64,000 bases of DNA. It comes from Protula sp. h YS-2021. Lineage: Eukaryota > Annelida > Polychaeta > Sabellida > Serpulidae. Within the stretch, counting starts at the first letter, position 1, and each line of letters begins with the position of its first letter. Shown in pieces: positions 11,601 to 24,524 of this stretch. Both the position numbers and the translations under genes were made by a program. The stretch lies in the NCBI GenBank assembly GCA_949752745.1, contig OX457026.1:47067256-47131255 (forward strand). The letters are read 5' to 3'. The notes under the pieces were generated by a model. That model saw only the letters and a program-made list of their open reading frames with translations. It did not search any database and had not been told where the DNA came from.

Positions 11601-12416
11601 GGAATAGAACGCGAAGTAATACGGAGAAAAATGATTTGAAAGCATAAAAGGCAGAAATAGCATGAGTTGAGGACGAAAATTAGAAAGAGTATGAACATCC
11701 GGGATGCATGGATCGTTTTCAAAGGACAGCAGTCAAACAACTGTTATTCTCTGAAGTGGCCACTCATCGGACATAAAGATCTCACTCTACAGTGGTCATT
11801 AATTCGACTTACACCTATAACCTTCCCCTTTGTCAACTCCACTCTGTCCCCTTTTCGAACGCTGTTTTGCAAGAGACTGGCACATTTCTGTTTGCCTCTG
11901 CATGTGTGAATGCAGTTGCAATAAGATAAACTCGTTTCTTCTCTCGTTTTAAGGTTTCACGTACTTAGTCTTCTAAGTAAAATTTTTTCAATGAAAAGAA
12001 AAGACCTTTCTCTGCCCGTACATTTTAGAGCTTCTATTTCTAGACAGAACTACAAACAAAATCGTTTTCGTTTAACCCTTAATATAGTTTGCACTAAATT
12101 TTACACTCCCTTTTATGTACAAAATCCTACACTCTTAAATAAAAAAGGGTTGCATAAAAATATATATGTTATGTTTCATTTAATATCACCTTCGTTTTGT
12201 TAATTATCCTAAAAACTTGCTATTCCAAAAAATCACTTTAAAACATTTTATCTTTTGCTCAGTAAGCGTGTGACCAGAGGCATTTGATGGCCTGATAATC
12301 CCCCCAACCCGCGCTCCAATCAAATAGCCCCATTTCATCAAGGCATCACTGCAGGTGTATGCAAATTTCTGTACAATCAATACAATCACAGAGTTCTGAC
12401 AGAAACTTTAGAAGAT

Positions 12417-12442
12417 TTTCTTACGGAAGGTACCGTAAGAAA
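12417..12442. repeat. Perfect 10-bp-arm hairpin in module R
   Basis: Arms TTTCTTACGG and CCGTAAGAAA surround a 6-base loop. It is repeated at 16828-16853 in tandem unit 2. In the older R copies (about 18923 and 27567) the arms are degraded. Confidence 0.7.
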
Positions 12443-12591
12443 GTGTGACCACATGAGGTCTTTAATAATTAACCAAGCAGCTGTTGGAAGCTTGTTTCCG
12501 TAAGAAGATTGGACCACTTACGTGTTCTGCTTTACTATATATCAAAGTGCTGGATTAGTTATAAAGCTATAAGTTTTATTTAGAACGAAAA

Positions 12592-13031
12592 GGAAATTCC
12601 ACAATGTATTATGGATTTCCAAGAAATATAAATATCCCAAACCTCGTTCTCCCCACCTCGACCCAAAAACTGGAACCTTACCTTTTCATTACTTTACTAC
12701 CCACATAACCTATATAAATCAATAAATGCCCATGTTTTCATGCAGGTTTTCCCGTCACTTTTTAACGCTGTTTTTTGGACTTACTTATTTTGAAGCACTG
12801 TTTCGTGGAAATTCCACAATGCATTTTACACCTTCCAACTTTTGATTTTGAAGAAATAGTGTAACGTTCCAGTCCACCCCACACCCACCCAATATAAGAT
12901 GCAACATTTTCATTATTTAAATACCTACATAATCATTCATAAACCTTTAAATGTCCATGTTTTCATGCAGATTTTTACCAATACTTCTAAATGCTTCTTT
13001 TGGACTTGGATTTTTTGTAGCACTGTGCCTT
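12592..13031 (+). repeat. 0.22-kb tandem repeat within module R
   Basis: Units 12592-12806 and 12807-13031 both start 'GGAAATTCCACAATG' and both contain 'CATGTTTTCATGCAG', 'TTTTGGACTT' and 'AGCACTGT'. The equivalent pair occurs at 17003-17442, 19120-19550 and 27770-28160. Confidence 0.7.
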
Positions 13032-13320
13032 AGTGTAAAAAACAGTTATAGTAGAGTCGATCATATCTTGTTACGTAGAATTTTTTATAGCACGTTTGTA
13101 CACAATCTTATGTCTTAACGGTTTATCTAAAATGGTCTGCGATAGGTGATTTATGAAATTAAAATCGCAATAACACAGATTTTTAACTGCGAAATCTTTG
13201 TATATAGTTTGCACATAACATTCTCCAAGAAGTTTATAAAATAGTGACAGAAGCTGGCATGCGAGAAATGCCAATTTTGCGCTGCGGGTTTTAGTTGAAC
13301 TTAGTTCCACACATCCAAAA

Positions 13321-16300
13321 TCGAGGTCTAAATATTTTTGATATTTTGACCTTTTGCAAGAGGGCGCCACATGCTACGTGTAGCGAAATTCGGTGTTGTT
13401 TAGTTAATGAACCCTTTGAAAACTGCCTCGTTGAGTTTCCTATTTATTTCCAATTTATTAGACAAACATAAAAAGTGTCAACATAAAAAGGATGAAAAGC
13501 GAAAAAAGTATAAAAAAGGATGAAAATTATAAAAAGTGTAAAAAAAAGTATTTAAGGCTAAGAAAGGTTAAAATCGGGCTTTTTTAACAAAGGATAATCC
13601 TTTTAAAAGGGATAATGTGGCAACATTGATCTACGTACGAATCCGCTAATATAACCTAAAGAATTTTCAGTCGAAAAGTAACCTCCATCGGCAAGCTAAG
13701 AAAGTATGAACTATATAAGGATTTTATCTATCACTGTGCTGAAAATGTTGAATTGTATTCTTTACCCATATTCCAAGATAATATTAAAAATAATTATATC
13801 CATGGCAGCAACTCGTTTATTTACTTGCTACAGCAAGCATTTTGGTTATGAATGCTTTGGTTATTCGGAAATAGTCACATCTTAATGAAACAACATTTGC
13901 ACATTTTTGCTTACGACTGGCCGAATCATACCAAACATGTTATACAGTTCCAAGCTTCCGCTTCCTTTAATAGCCTATTTTACACCATAGAACAACAAAA
14001 CCTGTTGTATTTATTGATACAACAGAAAATAATATCCATACAAGTGGTTAAGGACCTTTGTCATTTTTATTTTGGAGAGGACAGGAGGGAAGGCGATAAT
14101 TTTCTTAAAAACTCAAGGCCTAAAACCAGAACATAGCGCATGGATATAGGCACGCACCTGGATTACATAATTGGCTCGGCTCACCCTGAAATTTTCCAAA
14201 TGCACTTTCCATGTGTAAATACAGGTAAGAATTACATCACCAGGTGTCCACAGCTGTGAGGGAAAAGGTACGGACAAACGCACAGGACTCAATATTCCGT
14301 GTGTTGTGGGCTTAATTTTAAAAACCATTTTAATGAACATACGGCGTCATGAAGAGTCAAAACTTCATTTAAACCTCCAACGTTAAACCGTAACGTAACA
14401 CAACGTAACTTAAATGGACAGCGACGCTTTGTACCTAAAAATAAACACACAACGTACCTCTCATAAAAGCAGAAAGACAGATAGCCGGATAGATGGACAG
14501 ACGGACAACACCCAAAACTACACTCACCCTGCGGGTTCTAAAACCGAGGTTGCGGGCTAATAAATAACGATTTAATCATTAATTGGTAAGCCAGTAAATA
14601 TATGTTTTAGCAAGGGATTAAACTGAAGATACCTGTACCGGAGCAATGTACATATTTGAAGGACACGTAGAATCAATGTAAGACGCAACTGCGGATGTGA
14701 TGATCACTTATTTGATTGCAATTATTTGTAAATACCATTTATTTAAATGTTTTGGCACACATCTACCCTAACGTGAATCAAAGTACCGATATATGCTTAC
14801 ATCAGCACAGATAACAAACTGAACAAAGTAATAACTGCCTCTACGTTTACTCTTTCGGGTGAAAGGTAGATAAATATTGATAGTTCTGAACATCTAAACT
14901 TTCAGTTTTCTGTCAACTTCTGCTAAGCAATTGATTTTACTTTTTCGAATCGAAGGCAGATATTTCTGATACTTGTAAATAGGTAGATTTTGAGGTTAGA
15001 AAAATAACATATTGATCCAGGATACTCAAACTCAGATAATAAGGGGAGGGGCAATCCCAAACAAAATGGTTACTATGCATGTCTATGACTTTCTAAAACG
15101 CAATTCCATAAGAAACCCCTTTATATAGAAAATTCGAAGTACTGAAGGCAAATTATTCTATTTTTTAACGTAACTGGCAATCCGCGTGGTGTTTTAATAT
15201 ATTTGAGCCTTATTTTTATGCCCCGTTGTTACGAAACCAGAAAGTACATATTTTCTACCCTTTCAGTTTCATCTCCACTGGTTACCATACTAATAAGCCT
15301 AGATTATTTTATACAACACTATGTATACAATCTTATGTCTTTACGGCTGAACGAAAATGGTCCACGATAGGCTAAAGTTTATGAAATTAAAATCACAATA
15401 ATATATATATATTACTACGAAATCGTTGTATATAGTTTGTACATAACATTCTTCTAGAAGTTTATAAAATTCTAACAGAACCTGGCATAAGTGAAATGCC
15501 AGTTTTACGCTGAGGTTTTAGTTGTACTTAATTCCACACAGCCAAAGCGGGCAATGTGTCACTACAGCAAACATAACCATAATGACCGCATAAGCGACAA
15601 CGCTAATACTCAATGCAAAAAGATTAATTTATTGCAACAATGTTTTGAGTGATTACAGTCAAACAGGCATCGTAAAAATGAAAGCAAGGCGCCACATGTT
15701 AAGATTCCACACGCCAACATTGTATCAAAACCACTTAAATAATGCATTCTATGTATCAAAACCACTTCTCGCAAAATCTTGGAAATCTGGATTGCTTTCT
15801 TATCGAAGTTGTTATCTTTCCAATTCCCTAAAGTAACAATAAATAAAAAAATACAATCACTGCGGCAAATATATTAATTAAACGCCGAAAAAAAGAATAC
15901 TCTCAATTTTATTGGAATAAAACGCAACGTTCAGTTCAGTTTTGCGTCCATTCACACATAAAAAATATATTAACTAAAACATCGAAAAATGAGAGAAGCC
16001 TCGATTTTATTGGAATAGAACGCGAAGTAATACGGAGAAAAATGATTTGAAAACATAAAAGGCAGAAATAGCATGAGTTGAGGACGAAAATTAGAAAGAG
16101 TATGAACATCCGGGATGCATGGATCGTTTTCAAAGGACAGCAGTCAAACAACTGTTATTCTCTGAAGTGGCCACTCATCGGACATAAAGATCTCACTCTA
16201 CAGTGGTCATTAATTCGACTTACACCTATAACCTTCCCCTTTGTCAACTCCACTCTGTCCCCTTTTCGAACGCTGTTTTGCAAGAGACTGGCACATTTCT

Positions 16301-17731
16301 GTTTGCCTCTGCATGTGTGAATGCAGTTGCAATAAGATAAACTCGTTTCTTCTCTCGTTTTAAGGTTTCACGTACTTAGTCTTCTAAGTAAAATTTTTTC
16401 AATGAAAAGAAAAGACCTTTCTCTGCCCGTACATTTTAGAGCTTCTATTTCTAGACAGAACTACAAACAAAATCGTTTTCGTTTAACATTTAATATAGTT
16501 TGCACTAAATTTTACACTCCCTTTTATGTACAAAATCCTACACTCTTAAATAAAAAAGGGTTGCATATAAATATACATGTTATGTTTCATTTAATATCAC
16601 CTTCGTTTTGTTAATTATCCTAAAAACTTGCTATTCCAAAAAATCACTTTAAAACATTTTATCTTTTGCTCAGTAAGCGTGTGACCAGAGGCATTTGATG
16701 GCCTGATAATCCCCCCAACTCGCGCTCCAATCAAATAGCCCCATTTCATCAAGGCATCACTGCAGGTGTATGCAAATTTCTGTACAATCAATACAATCAC
16801 AGAGTTCTGACAGAAACTTTAGAAGATTTTCTTACGGAAGGTACCGTAAGAAAGTGTGACCACATGAGGTCTTTAATAATTAACCAAGCAGCTGTTGGAA
16901 GCTTGTTTCCGTAAGAAGATTGGACCACTTACGTGTTCTGCTTTACTATATATCAAAGTGCTGGATTAGTTATAAAGCTATAAGTTTTATTTAGAACGAA
17001 AAGGAAATTCCACAATGTATTATGGATTTCCAAGAAATATAAATATCCCAAACCTCGTTCTCCCCACCTCGACCCAAAAACTGGAACCTTACCTTTTCAT
17101 TACTTTACTACCCACATAACCTATATAAATCAATAAATGCCCATGTTTTCATGCAGGTTTTCCCGTCACTTTTTAACGCTGTTTTTTGGACTTACTTATT
17201 TTGAAGCACTGTTTCGTGGAAATTCCACAATGCATTTTACACCTTCCAACTTTTGATTTTGAAGAAATAGTGTAACGTTCCAGTCCATCCCACACCCACC
17301 CAATATAAGATGCAACATTTTCATTATTTAAATACCTACATAATCATTCATAAACCTTTAAATGTCCATGTTTTCATGCAGATTTTTACCAATACTTCTA
17401 AATGCTTCTTTTGGACTTGGATTTTTTGTAGCACTGTGCCTTAGTGTAAAAAACAGTTATAGTAGAGTCGATCATATCTTGTTACGTAGAATTTTTTATA
17501 ACACGTTTGTACACAATCTTATGTCTTAACGGTTTATCTAAAATGGTCTGCGATAGGCGATTTATGAAATTAAAATCGCAATAACACAGATTTTTAACTG
17601 CGAAATCTTTGTATATAGTTTGCACATAACATTCTCCTAGAAGTTTATAAAATAGTGACAGAAGCTGGCATGCGAGAAATGCCAATTTTGCGCTGCGGGT
17701 TTTAGTTGAACTTAGTTCCACACATCCAAAA
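13321..17731 (+). repeat. 4,411-bp tandem duplication, unit 2
   Basis: Second unit of the near-identical tandem pair. It continues at 17732 into sequence that unit 1 lacks (the rest of a second Q-R repeat), so 17731/17732 is an original boundary and 13320/13321 is the novel junction. The short open frames shared by the two units are explained by recent duplication, not by selection. Confidence 0.95.
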
Positions 17732-19600
17732 CGGGCAATTTGTCACTACAGCGATCATATCCCGAATGACCGCATAAGCACCAACACTAATAGGCATTGG
17801 CGCAAAATTTGGGAAATCTGGAGTGTTTTCTCCTCGAAGCCACGAAGCTGTTATCTCACCTTTCTCTAATGTAACAATAAATAATACAATTGTGATCTCT
17901 GCAACAAATATATTAACTAAACACCAAAACAAGAATACTGTCAATATTATTGGAACAAAACACAACGTAATACGGAGAAAAACGAACTGATAACATACGC
18001 AGTCAATGTGAGTTCAGTTTTGCATCCATCTACACATAAAAATATATTAACCAAAACACCGAAAAAATAAAAATACTGACGATTTTGTTGGAATAGAACG
18101 CGAAGTGATACGGAGAACAATGACTTGAAAACCTAAAAGGCAGAAATAGGATGAGTCGAGGACGAAAATTAGTGAGAGTAAGGACATTTGGGATGCAAGG
18201 GTCGTTTTTAAAGGACAGCAGTCAAACATAAAGATCTCACTTTACAGTGGTCATTCATTCGACTTACACCTATCACATTCCGCTTTGTCAGCTCAACTCT
18301 TGCAAAAAAACACCAAAATCAATACAAACTCAAAACCTTTTCGAACGCTGTTTTGCAAGCTACTGGTACATTTCTGTTTGACTCTACATGTGTGAATGCA
18401 GTTGCAATACAAAAACCTCGCTTTTTCTCTCTTTTTAAGGTTTTACATACTTGGTCTTCTAAGTAATTTTTCTTTCAGTGAAAAGAAAATACCTTTCTCT
18501 GCCCGTACAATTTACAGCTTTTATGTCTAGAGAGAAAAAAAACAAATTCGTTTTCGTTTAACATTTAATACAGTTTGCACTACATTTTACACTCCCTTTC
18601 ATGTGCAAAATCTTGCACTCTTAAATACAAAAAGGTCCCATATAAATATACATGTTGTGTTTCTTTTAATCTCACCTTCGTTTTGTTAATTATCCTAAGC
18701 TAAGTTGCTGTTCCAAAAAATCATCTAAAACTTTTTGAACGTTTGCTCAGTAAGCGTTTCTCACGAATGAAGCGTGTGACCAGAGGCATTTGATGGCCTG
18801 TTAACCCCCCTCAACCCGCACCTATCAAATAGCCCCATGCCATCAAGGCGCCATTGCAGGTGTATGCAAATTTCTTTCCGATCAATATAATCAAAAAGTT
18901 CAGACAGAAGCTTTGGAAGACTTTCTTACGAAGGTAGCGTAAGAGGTCGCGGCTATATGTGGTCTTTTAGAAAGGGACAGGCTCAGGACTTGTTGGTGTG
19001 TTCAGGAACTGTTGGAAGCTTGTTTCCGTAAAAAGAAGGGGTCGCCTACGTGTTCTCCTTTACTATATATTAAAGTGCTGGATTAGTTATAAAGTTATAG
19101 TTTTACTTAAAACGAAAAGGACATTCAACAATGCATTATGGATCTCCAAATTTCTTGTTTTCCAAGAAATATCCCAAACCTCGTTCTCCCAACCCACTGG
19201 AACACTGCCTTCTCATTACTTAGATACCCACATAATCTTCATAAATCAATAAATGCCCATGTTTTCATGGAGGTTTTCACCCTCATTTTAAACCTTACTT
19301 TTGAACTTATTTTGAAGCACTGCTGTCGTGCAAATTCCACAATGCATTTTACAGTTCCAACTTTTAATTTAAAAAAATAGTGTAACGTTCCAGCCCACCC
19401 CACACCCGCGCAGCTGGTACATTGCTTTTTCATTATTTAAATACCTACGCAACCATTCATAAATCCATAAATACCCATGTTTTCATGCAGATTTTCACTA
19501 TTACTTCTAAACGCTTCCTTTAGACTTGGCTTCCTGTAGAATTATGCCTTGGGGTTAAAACTGAGTCATAGTAGAGTCGATCAATTTTTTGTTACCTAGA
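15321..19600 (+). repeat. Q-R tandem repeat, period ~2.18 kb
   Basis: The block from about 15321 to 17506 is repeated, more diverged, from about 17507 to 19600. For example 'ATCTTATGTC' occurs at 15332 and 17515, and 'GGCATTTGATGGCCTG' and 'GGAAGCTTGTTTCCGTAA' recur in both. Unit 1 (10913-13103 onward) has the same start but is truncated at 13320 by the 4.4-kb duplication. Confidence 0.7.
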
Positions 19601-22600
19601 ACTTTTTATAGAACACAGCATCATTACCGTCATTAACTCACTTGACAGACTTGCATTTTCATCACTCTGTCTAGGGGTTAAAACATAATAACATGACAGT
19701 CAATAATTTTTTACTGAACATTTTAGTAGCACTGAGTCTTCAGTTAATACAGTAATAGTACAGTCACTTACTTACTTGCCAGCACTGTCACTGCACCAAA
19801 TGCCATTTCAGGTCTTTTTACACTCTTCGCTTTTATTCAGTTTCCCAACCAAATCAGCCATTTCACATAAAGTAAATTTATACCAATTTAAAGAAAACGA
19901 AATTTTGCCGAGAAGATTTGTTTTTTCGACCAAATTAGATTGTGATAAAGGCATAAAGAAAGGCATATAAAAATCAACCAAATTCCATTTTTGCTAGAAA
20001 AATATTCACAAATGGGCTATAAAAGAGGCAGAATAATATCTAAAAGAGTTTTTCAAAGATCATATGTGGCTTCTGTAGTTTAGAAGTGCAACGATGAGGG
20101 GAAAATTTTGATGTTTGACCTTTATCATTTTGTTTGTAACTTAAACCAAAAAATGCAGTCGAAACGGAACTTCTGTCGGAAAAACAAAGAAGTACGCATA
20201 TTCGATCGAAACGCAAAAACTTTTATTTAAAGAACTACGTACGAATCCGCTAATACAACCCAAAGAATTTGCGGTCGGAACGACACCTCCATCGGCAAGT
20301 TAAGAAAGCATGAACTATGTAAGGAGTTTGTTTATCTGTCACAGTGCTTAAAATATTGAATTGTATTCTTTACCCATATTCAAACATAATATTAATAATA
20401 ATTATATCCATGGCAACAACTCGTTTATTTACTTGCTATAGCAAGCATTTCGGTTATGAATATAGTGTGTAATAGTATACATTTATGCGTATAATTTCCT
20501 GAAGTATCCAACATTTTAATAAAACAAGACTTGCACATTTTTGCTTAGGACTGGCCGAATCACACCAAACATGTCATACAGTTCCAAGTTTCTGCTTCCT
20601 TTTATAGCCTTTGTTGCACCATAAAACAGTAAAAACTGTTGTATTGATTGATAAAATAGAAAATAATATCCATACAAGTGGTTAAGGAGGTTTGTCACTT
20701 TTTGGAGAGGGGGGGGGGGAGGGAAGGCGATAATTTTCCAATTTTCTTAAAAAATTCAAGGCCTAAAACCATAACATAGCGCATGGATATAGGCACCTGA
20801 ATTACAGAATTTGTTCGGTTCACCCTGAAATTTTCCCCATGCACTTTTCACGAGTAAATATAGGTAAGAATTACACCACCAGGTGTCCACAGCTGTGCGG
20901 GAATAGGTGCGGACAAACGTACAGTACTTCGTATTCCGTGTGTTGAGGGCTTAATTTTTAAATTTTTAATAACCATTTTAATGAACATACAGCGTCACGA
21001 AACACACAACGTAACTTAAACGCACAGCGTAGCTTTGTACCTATAAATAAACGCACAACGTAGCTCTCATAAAAGCAGAGAGACAGATAGCCGGACATGA
21101 ACAGACGGACAACACCCAAAGCTACACTCACCCTGCGGGTTCTAAAGTCCAGGTTGTGGACTAATAAATTACAATTTAACCATTCATTGATAAGCCAGTA
21201 AATATATGTTTAGCAATATTAAAGGATTAAACTGAAGATACCTATACGGAAGCAATGTACATATTTGAAGGACACGTATAATCAATGTAAGACGCAACTG
21301 AAAACGTGATGATCACTTATTTGATTAAATTTATTTCAATATGCCATTTATTTAAATGTTTTTGGCACACATCTACACTAACATGAATCCAAGTCCGATA
21401 TATGTTCACATGAGCACAGATAACAAACTGAACAAAGTAACAAGTGCCTCTGCTTTTATCTTTAGGATCGAAGGTAGATAATTTGTGATATTTCTGAACA
21501 TGTAAACTTCCAGTTTTCGGTCAACTTCTGCTAAACAATTGATTTTTACTTTTTTTCGGATCGAAGACAGATATTTATGATACTTGTAAATAAGTAAAAT
21601 GTGAAGTTGTAAACATAACATAATGATCCAGCACGCAGCGTATTCATGCTCAGAGATAAGAAGAGGTGGGCACTCCCAAACAAATTGGTTACATGTCCAT
21701 GATTTTCTAAAATCGAATGCAATTTCATCAGAAACCCCTTTATATGGAAAATGCGAAGTACTGAAGGAAAATTATTCTATTTTTTAACGTAACTGGCAAT
21801 CCGCGTGGTGTTTTAATATATTTGAGCCTCATTTTTATGCCCCGTTGTGACAGAACCAGAAAGTACATATTTTCTACCCTTTCATAATTTCATCTCCACT
21901 GGTTACCACACTAATAAGCCGAGATTATTTTTATACAACCCTATGTACACAATCTGATTATCTAAAATGGTCTACGATAGGCGAAAATTTATGAAATTAA
22001 AATCACAATAATACAGATATTTTACTACGACATCTTTGTATATAGTTTGCACATAACATTCTTCTAGATGTTTATAAAATTCTAACAGAACCTGGCATGC
22101 GAGAAATGCCAATTTTGTGCTGCGAGTTTTAGTTGAACTTTATTCCACACATCCAAAACGGGCAATGTGTCACTACAGCGAACATAACCCGAATGACCGC
22201 ATAAGCGACAACGCTAATAGTCAATGCAAAAAGATTAATTTATTGCAACAGTGATTGCAGTCAAACAGGCGTCGTAACAGTGAAAGCAAGGCGCCACACG
22301 TTAAGCCGCGACAACATTCCTTGCATCAAAACCACTTAAGAAATGCTTTCTCCTGGCGCAAAATCTGGGAAATCTTGATTGTTTTCTCCTCGAAGCCACC
22401 AAGTTGTTATCTCTCCCTTTCCCTGAAGTAACAATAAATAAAAAAATTATAAACACTGCAAGCATTTCTAGGTAACTTGAGGCTCAGTGAGCAGGATTCC
22501 CGTGTAACACATAATGTTATTGCATGGATAGTGTATTTAAAAAATAAGACAACCTTGCACATCTGCAATATACATATTTTCACTGCATAAAATTTCAGAC

Positions 22601-22789
22601 CGCTGAACTGAATAGTTTTGCAGAACTCATCTAGCCATTTTTGACAAGTCGTATTTTGAGAATCTTTGGCTGGTTTCAAAAAGTAATACAACATTACACA
22701 CCTTCCATATACGTCATATACGTTCTAACCGTATGCCAAAGGAAAAAGCTATACGACAAATACTTTCGGAGATATAGCCCCGATACGAG

Positions 22790-22872
22790 GGTGCAGGAAA
22801 GCAGACAGACAGACAGACAGACGGACCGACGGACAAGCCCAAACCTGTATCCCTCGCTACACTGGGTATAAT
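22790..22872 (+). repeat. GACA-microsatellite element in module T
   Basis: A GACA run is followed by 'CGGACCGACGGACAAGC', then 'CCTGTATCCCTCGCTACAC' and 'GGGTATAATGAA'. The equivalent at 32113-32180 has fewer GACA repeats, showing length change between copies. Confidence 0.55.
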
Positions 22873-23249
22873 GAAGAGGCTGTTAAGCCTGAAGTCGGAA
22901 TAATACCAGGTCACTTGCACAAACTAGGAATATTATCACACCAGGTGTTATAGAAAAACCTGGAAGGGACTGGGGTACTTAGTATCATGTGAGTGACCAA
23001 GTGTGTCGAAGAACTCCGAAGAAAGGGGAGGGTAGAGGACAATTCTGGAACTAAACCGGGTCAGCGCGGAGTGCCTTCATTAGCAAAAATGCCCGTGGAT
23101 ATTGTGAAGAAATCCTAAGAGCGAACACATTACGTTTCTTTGACCCTAAGTACATAATGCATTGTGCGCTGTATTGTGTAATTCATTCTGATTGATGAAC
23201 AGTGAAGAACGTATCGTTCATTTATTTGTGGCATAAAAATATTGTTTTA

Positions 23250-23280
23250 ATTATATTATTATTATTATTATTATTATTTA
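23250..23280 (+). repeat. ATT trinucleotide microsatellite
   Basis: A run of ATT units; the counterpart in block delta is at 32565-32592. Confidence 0.7.
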
Positions 23281-23289
23281 TTTTCTTAT

Positions 23290-24182
23290 TGCAGTTTCAC
23301 AGATGACGAAATAAATCTGCAAAAATCGTCCGCGGTATCCAAGTTTTATTGCGTTCGCCAGTAAAACCATTACGCATTTTAGTTTGTCCAGCAAAATAGT
23401 GGCCACAGAAACAGCACAGATAAAAACAATGTATGGAAATGACGACCCACGCATGCGACGTGCTGCCGCTCAGCCTGGTTTCCACAAGGAACATTGCTGT
23501 ATTGCAATGACGCAAACTGCGCTGATACTGCCTCGCAATTTGGTTTCGAAAGGAAAACTGCATCTCATCCACTAGAACTGTCGAAGCAGTCTATCACAGC
23601 CCTGTTTTTCGTACAAGTGTCTAACAGCCCGGAAAACGCCGCTGCGATGGAACGACATCAACAACGTAAGCCTTTAAGGGTATGTGGCTGCCAAGAAGTG
23701 TAACGATCGGCATTTTATGAACTATATTGAACAAACATGGAATTTACGAACTTTCGACTTCTGAATATAAATTTGCAATTATGACTGTGAAATTCAATTA
23801 AAATGCATATAATTCAACTGAAGTTAGAGGTAATTTTAATTTTGTGGTTATTTAAGGGACGATTTTCAAAGTTTCATTACGTGAGTGAATTTGACACTTT
23901 GGCAAAAATTACATAATTGTGAAAGTTGAAATGGTTCTACAGTATAATCTGTTTAGGATTAGACGAACTACGAACGGGGGGTATCATTTTAAGATGTGCT
24001 TTCCCAAAAGATGAAAATCAAACCCAGTTATTACAGACTGTAAGTGAGCAAACCAGCATCGGTAGACCGCCAATACCAGAGCCAGATATTTCTGATGATG
24101 ACTGGAGAGGCTGTGTAGCCACAGACAAAATGCATTATTTAAAGAAATATTTGTCTCGCACTGCTCTAGTATATATTTAAGG
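23290..24182 (+). other. Module T segment with exon-like open frames
   Basis: Plus-strand frames read SKGKLHLIH (23384-23575), SNSPENAAAMERHQQ followed by a donor-like GTAAGCC (about 23494-23662), and PPIPEPDISDDDWRGCVAT (within 23926-24180). An acceptor-like TTATTGCAG lies at 23286-23294. The copy at 32606-33495 keeps the first two but has substitutions and a stop in the third. I do not recognise a protein and cannot tell exons from chance. Confidence 0.2.
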
Positions 24183-24524
24183 TTATTTTTTATTCCTAAT
24201 TCTCACTTTTATGATTATGCAATATCTCTCCTTGACAACCCCTTCTCTATGGGTACAGCTTTCGAAGAGAAATTAGAATCTTGGCTGAAATTCCATAGAC
24301 AGATCCGTTTGCTTAAATAAATTTTCAGATTTCTTGAAATGGTGTTTTGCAGCTATGATAGTTACAAGCAATCTGCCTGGGTGATGAGATGCAATTCCAA
24401 CGCCTACTTGCTAAACTACCACTATGGCTGGTTAACATATAGGCACGAATTTCAGCTGATTACAGGAAAGCAGAATATAGATATCCTGTATTTGGCACAT
24501 TAAAGATTCAAGGTTAATGACCTT

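Larger units (their letters stand above)
8910..13320 (+). repeat. 4,411-bp tandem duplication, unit 1
   Basis: Every landmark I compared between this unit and 13321-17731 is displaced by exactly 4,411 bp, and long stretches are identical (only a few mismatches per kb by eye). It contains the 3' part of module P, module Q, module R and the first part of a second Q. P itself begins further left, at 8690. The junction at 13311-13321 reads 'ACATCCAAAATCGAGG'; the parent ends read 'GGCCAAATCGAGG' and 'ACATCCAAAACGGGC', sharing CCAAA. Confidence 0.95.
17732..24524 (+). repeat. Higher-order block gamma: R-S-P-Q-T
   Basis: Modules follow in order: rest of Q-R (17732-19600), S (about 19600-20232), 5'-truncated P (20233-21150), Q (21150-22450), T (22450-24524), then U (next entry). 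R, S, P, Q and T recur in the same order at 26540-33839. Landmarks in T are offset by 9,309-9,326 bp. Confidence 0.8.

Noticed and set aside
8910..17731. CRISPR-like or phage-type repeat array
   Set aside because: Repeats are kilobase-scale without spacer structure, and the window is clearly eukaryotic (spliced cyclase exon, LINE, SINE, DIRS, BEL).
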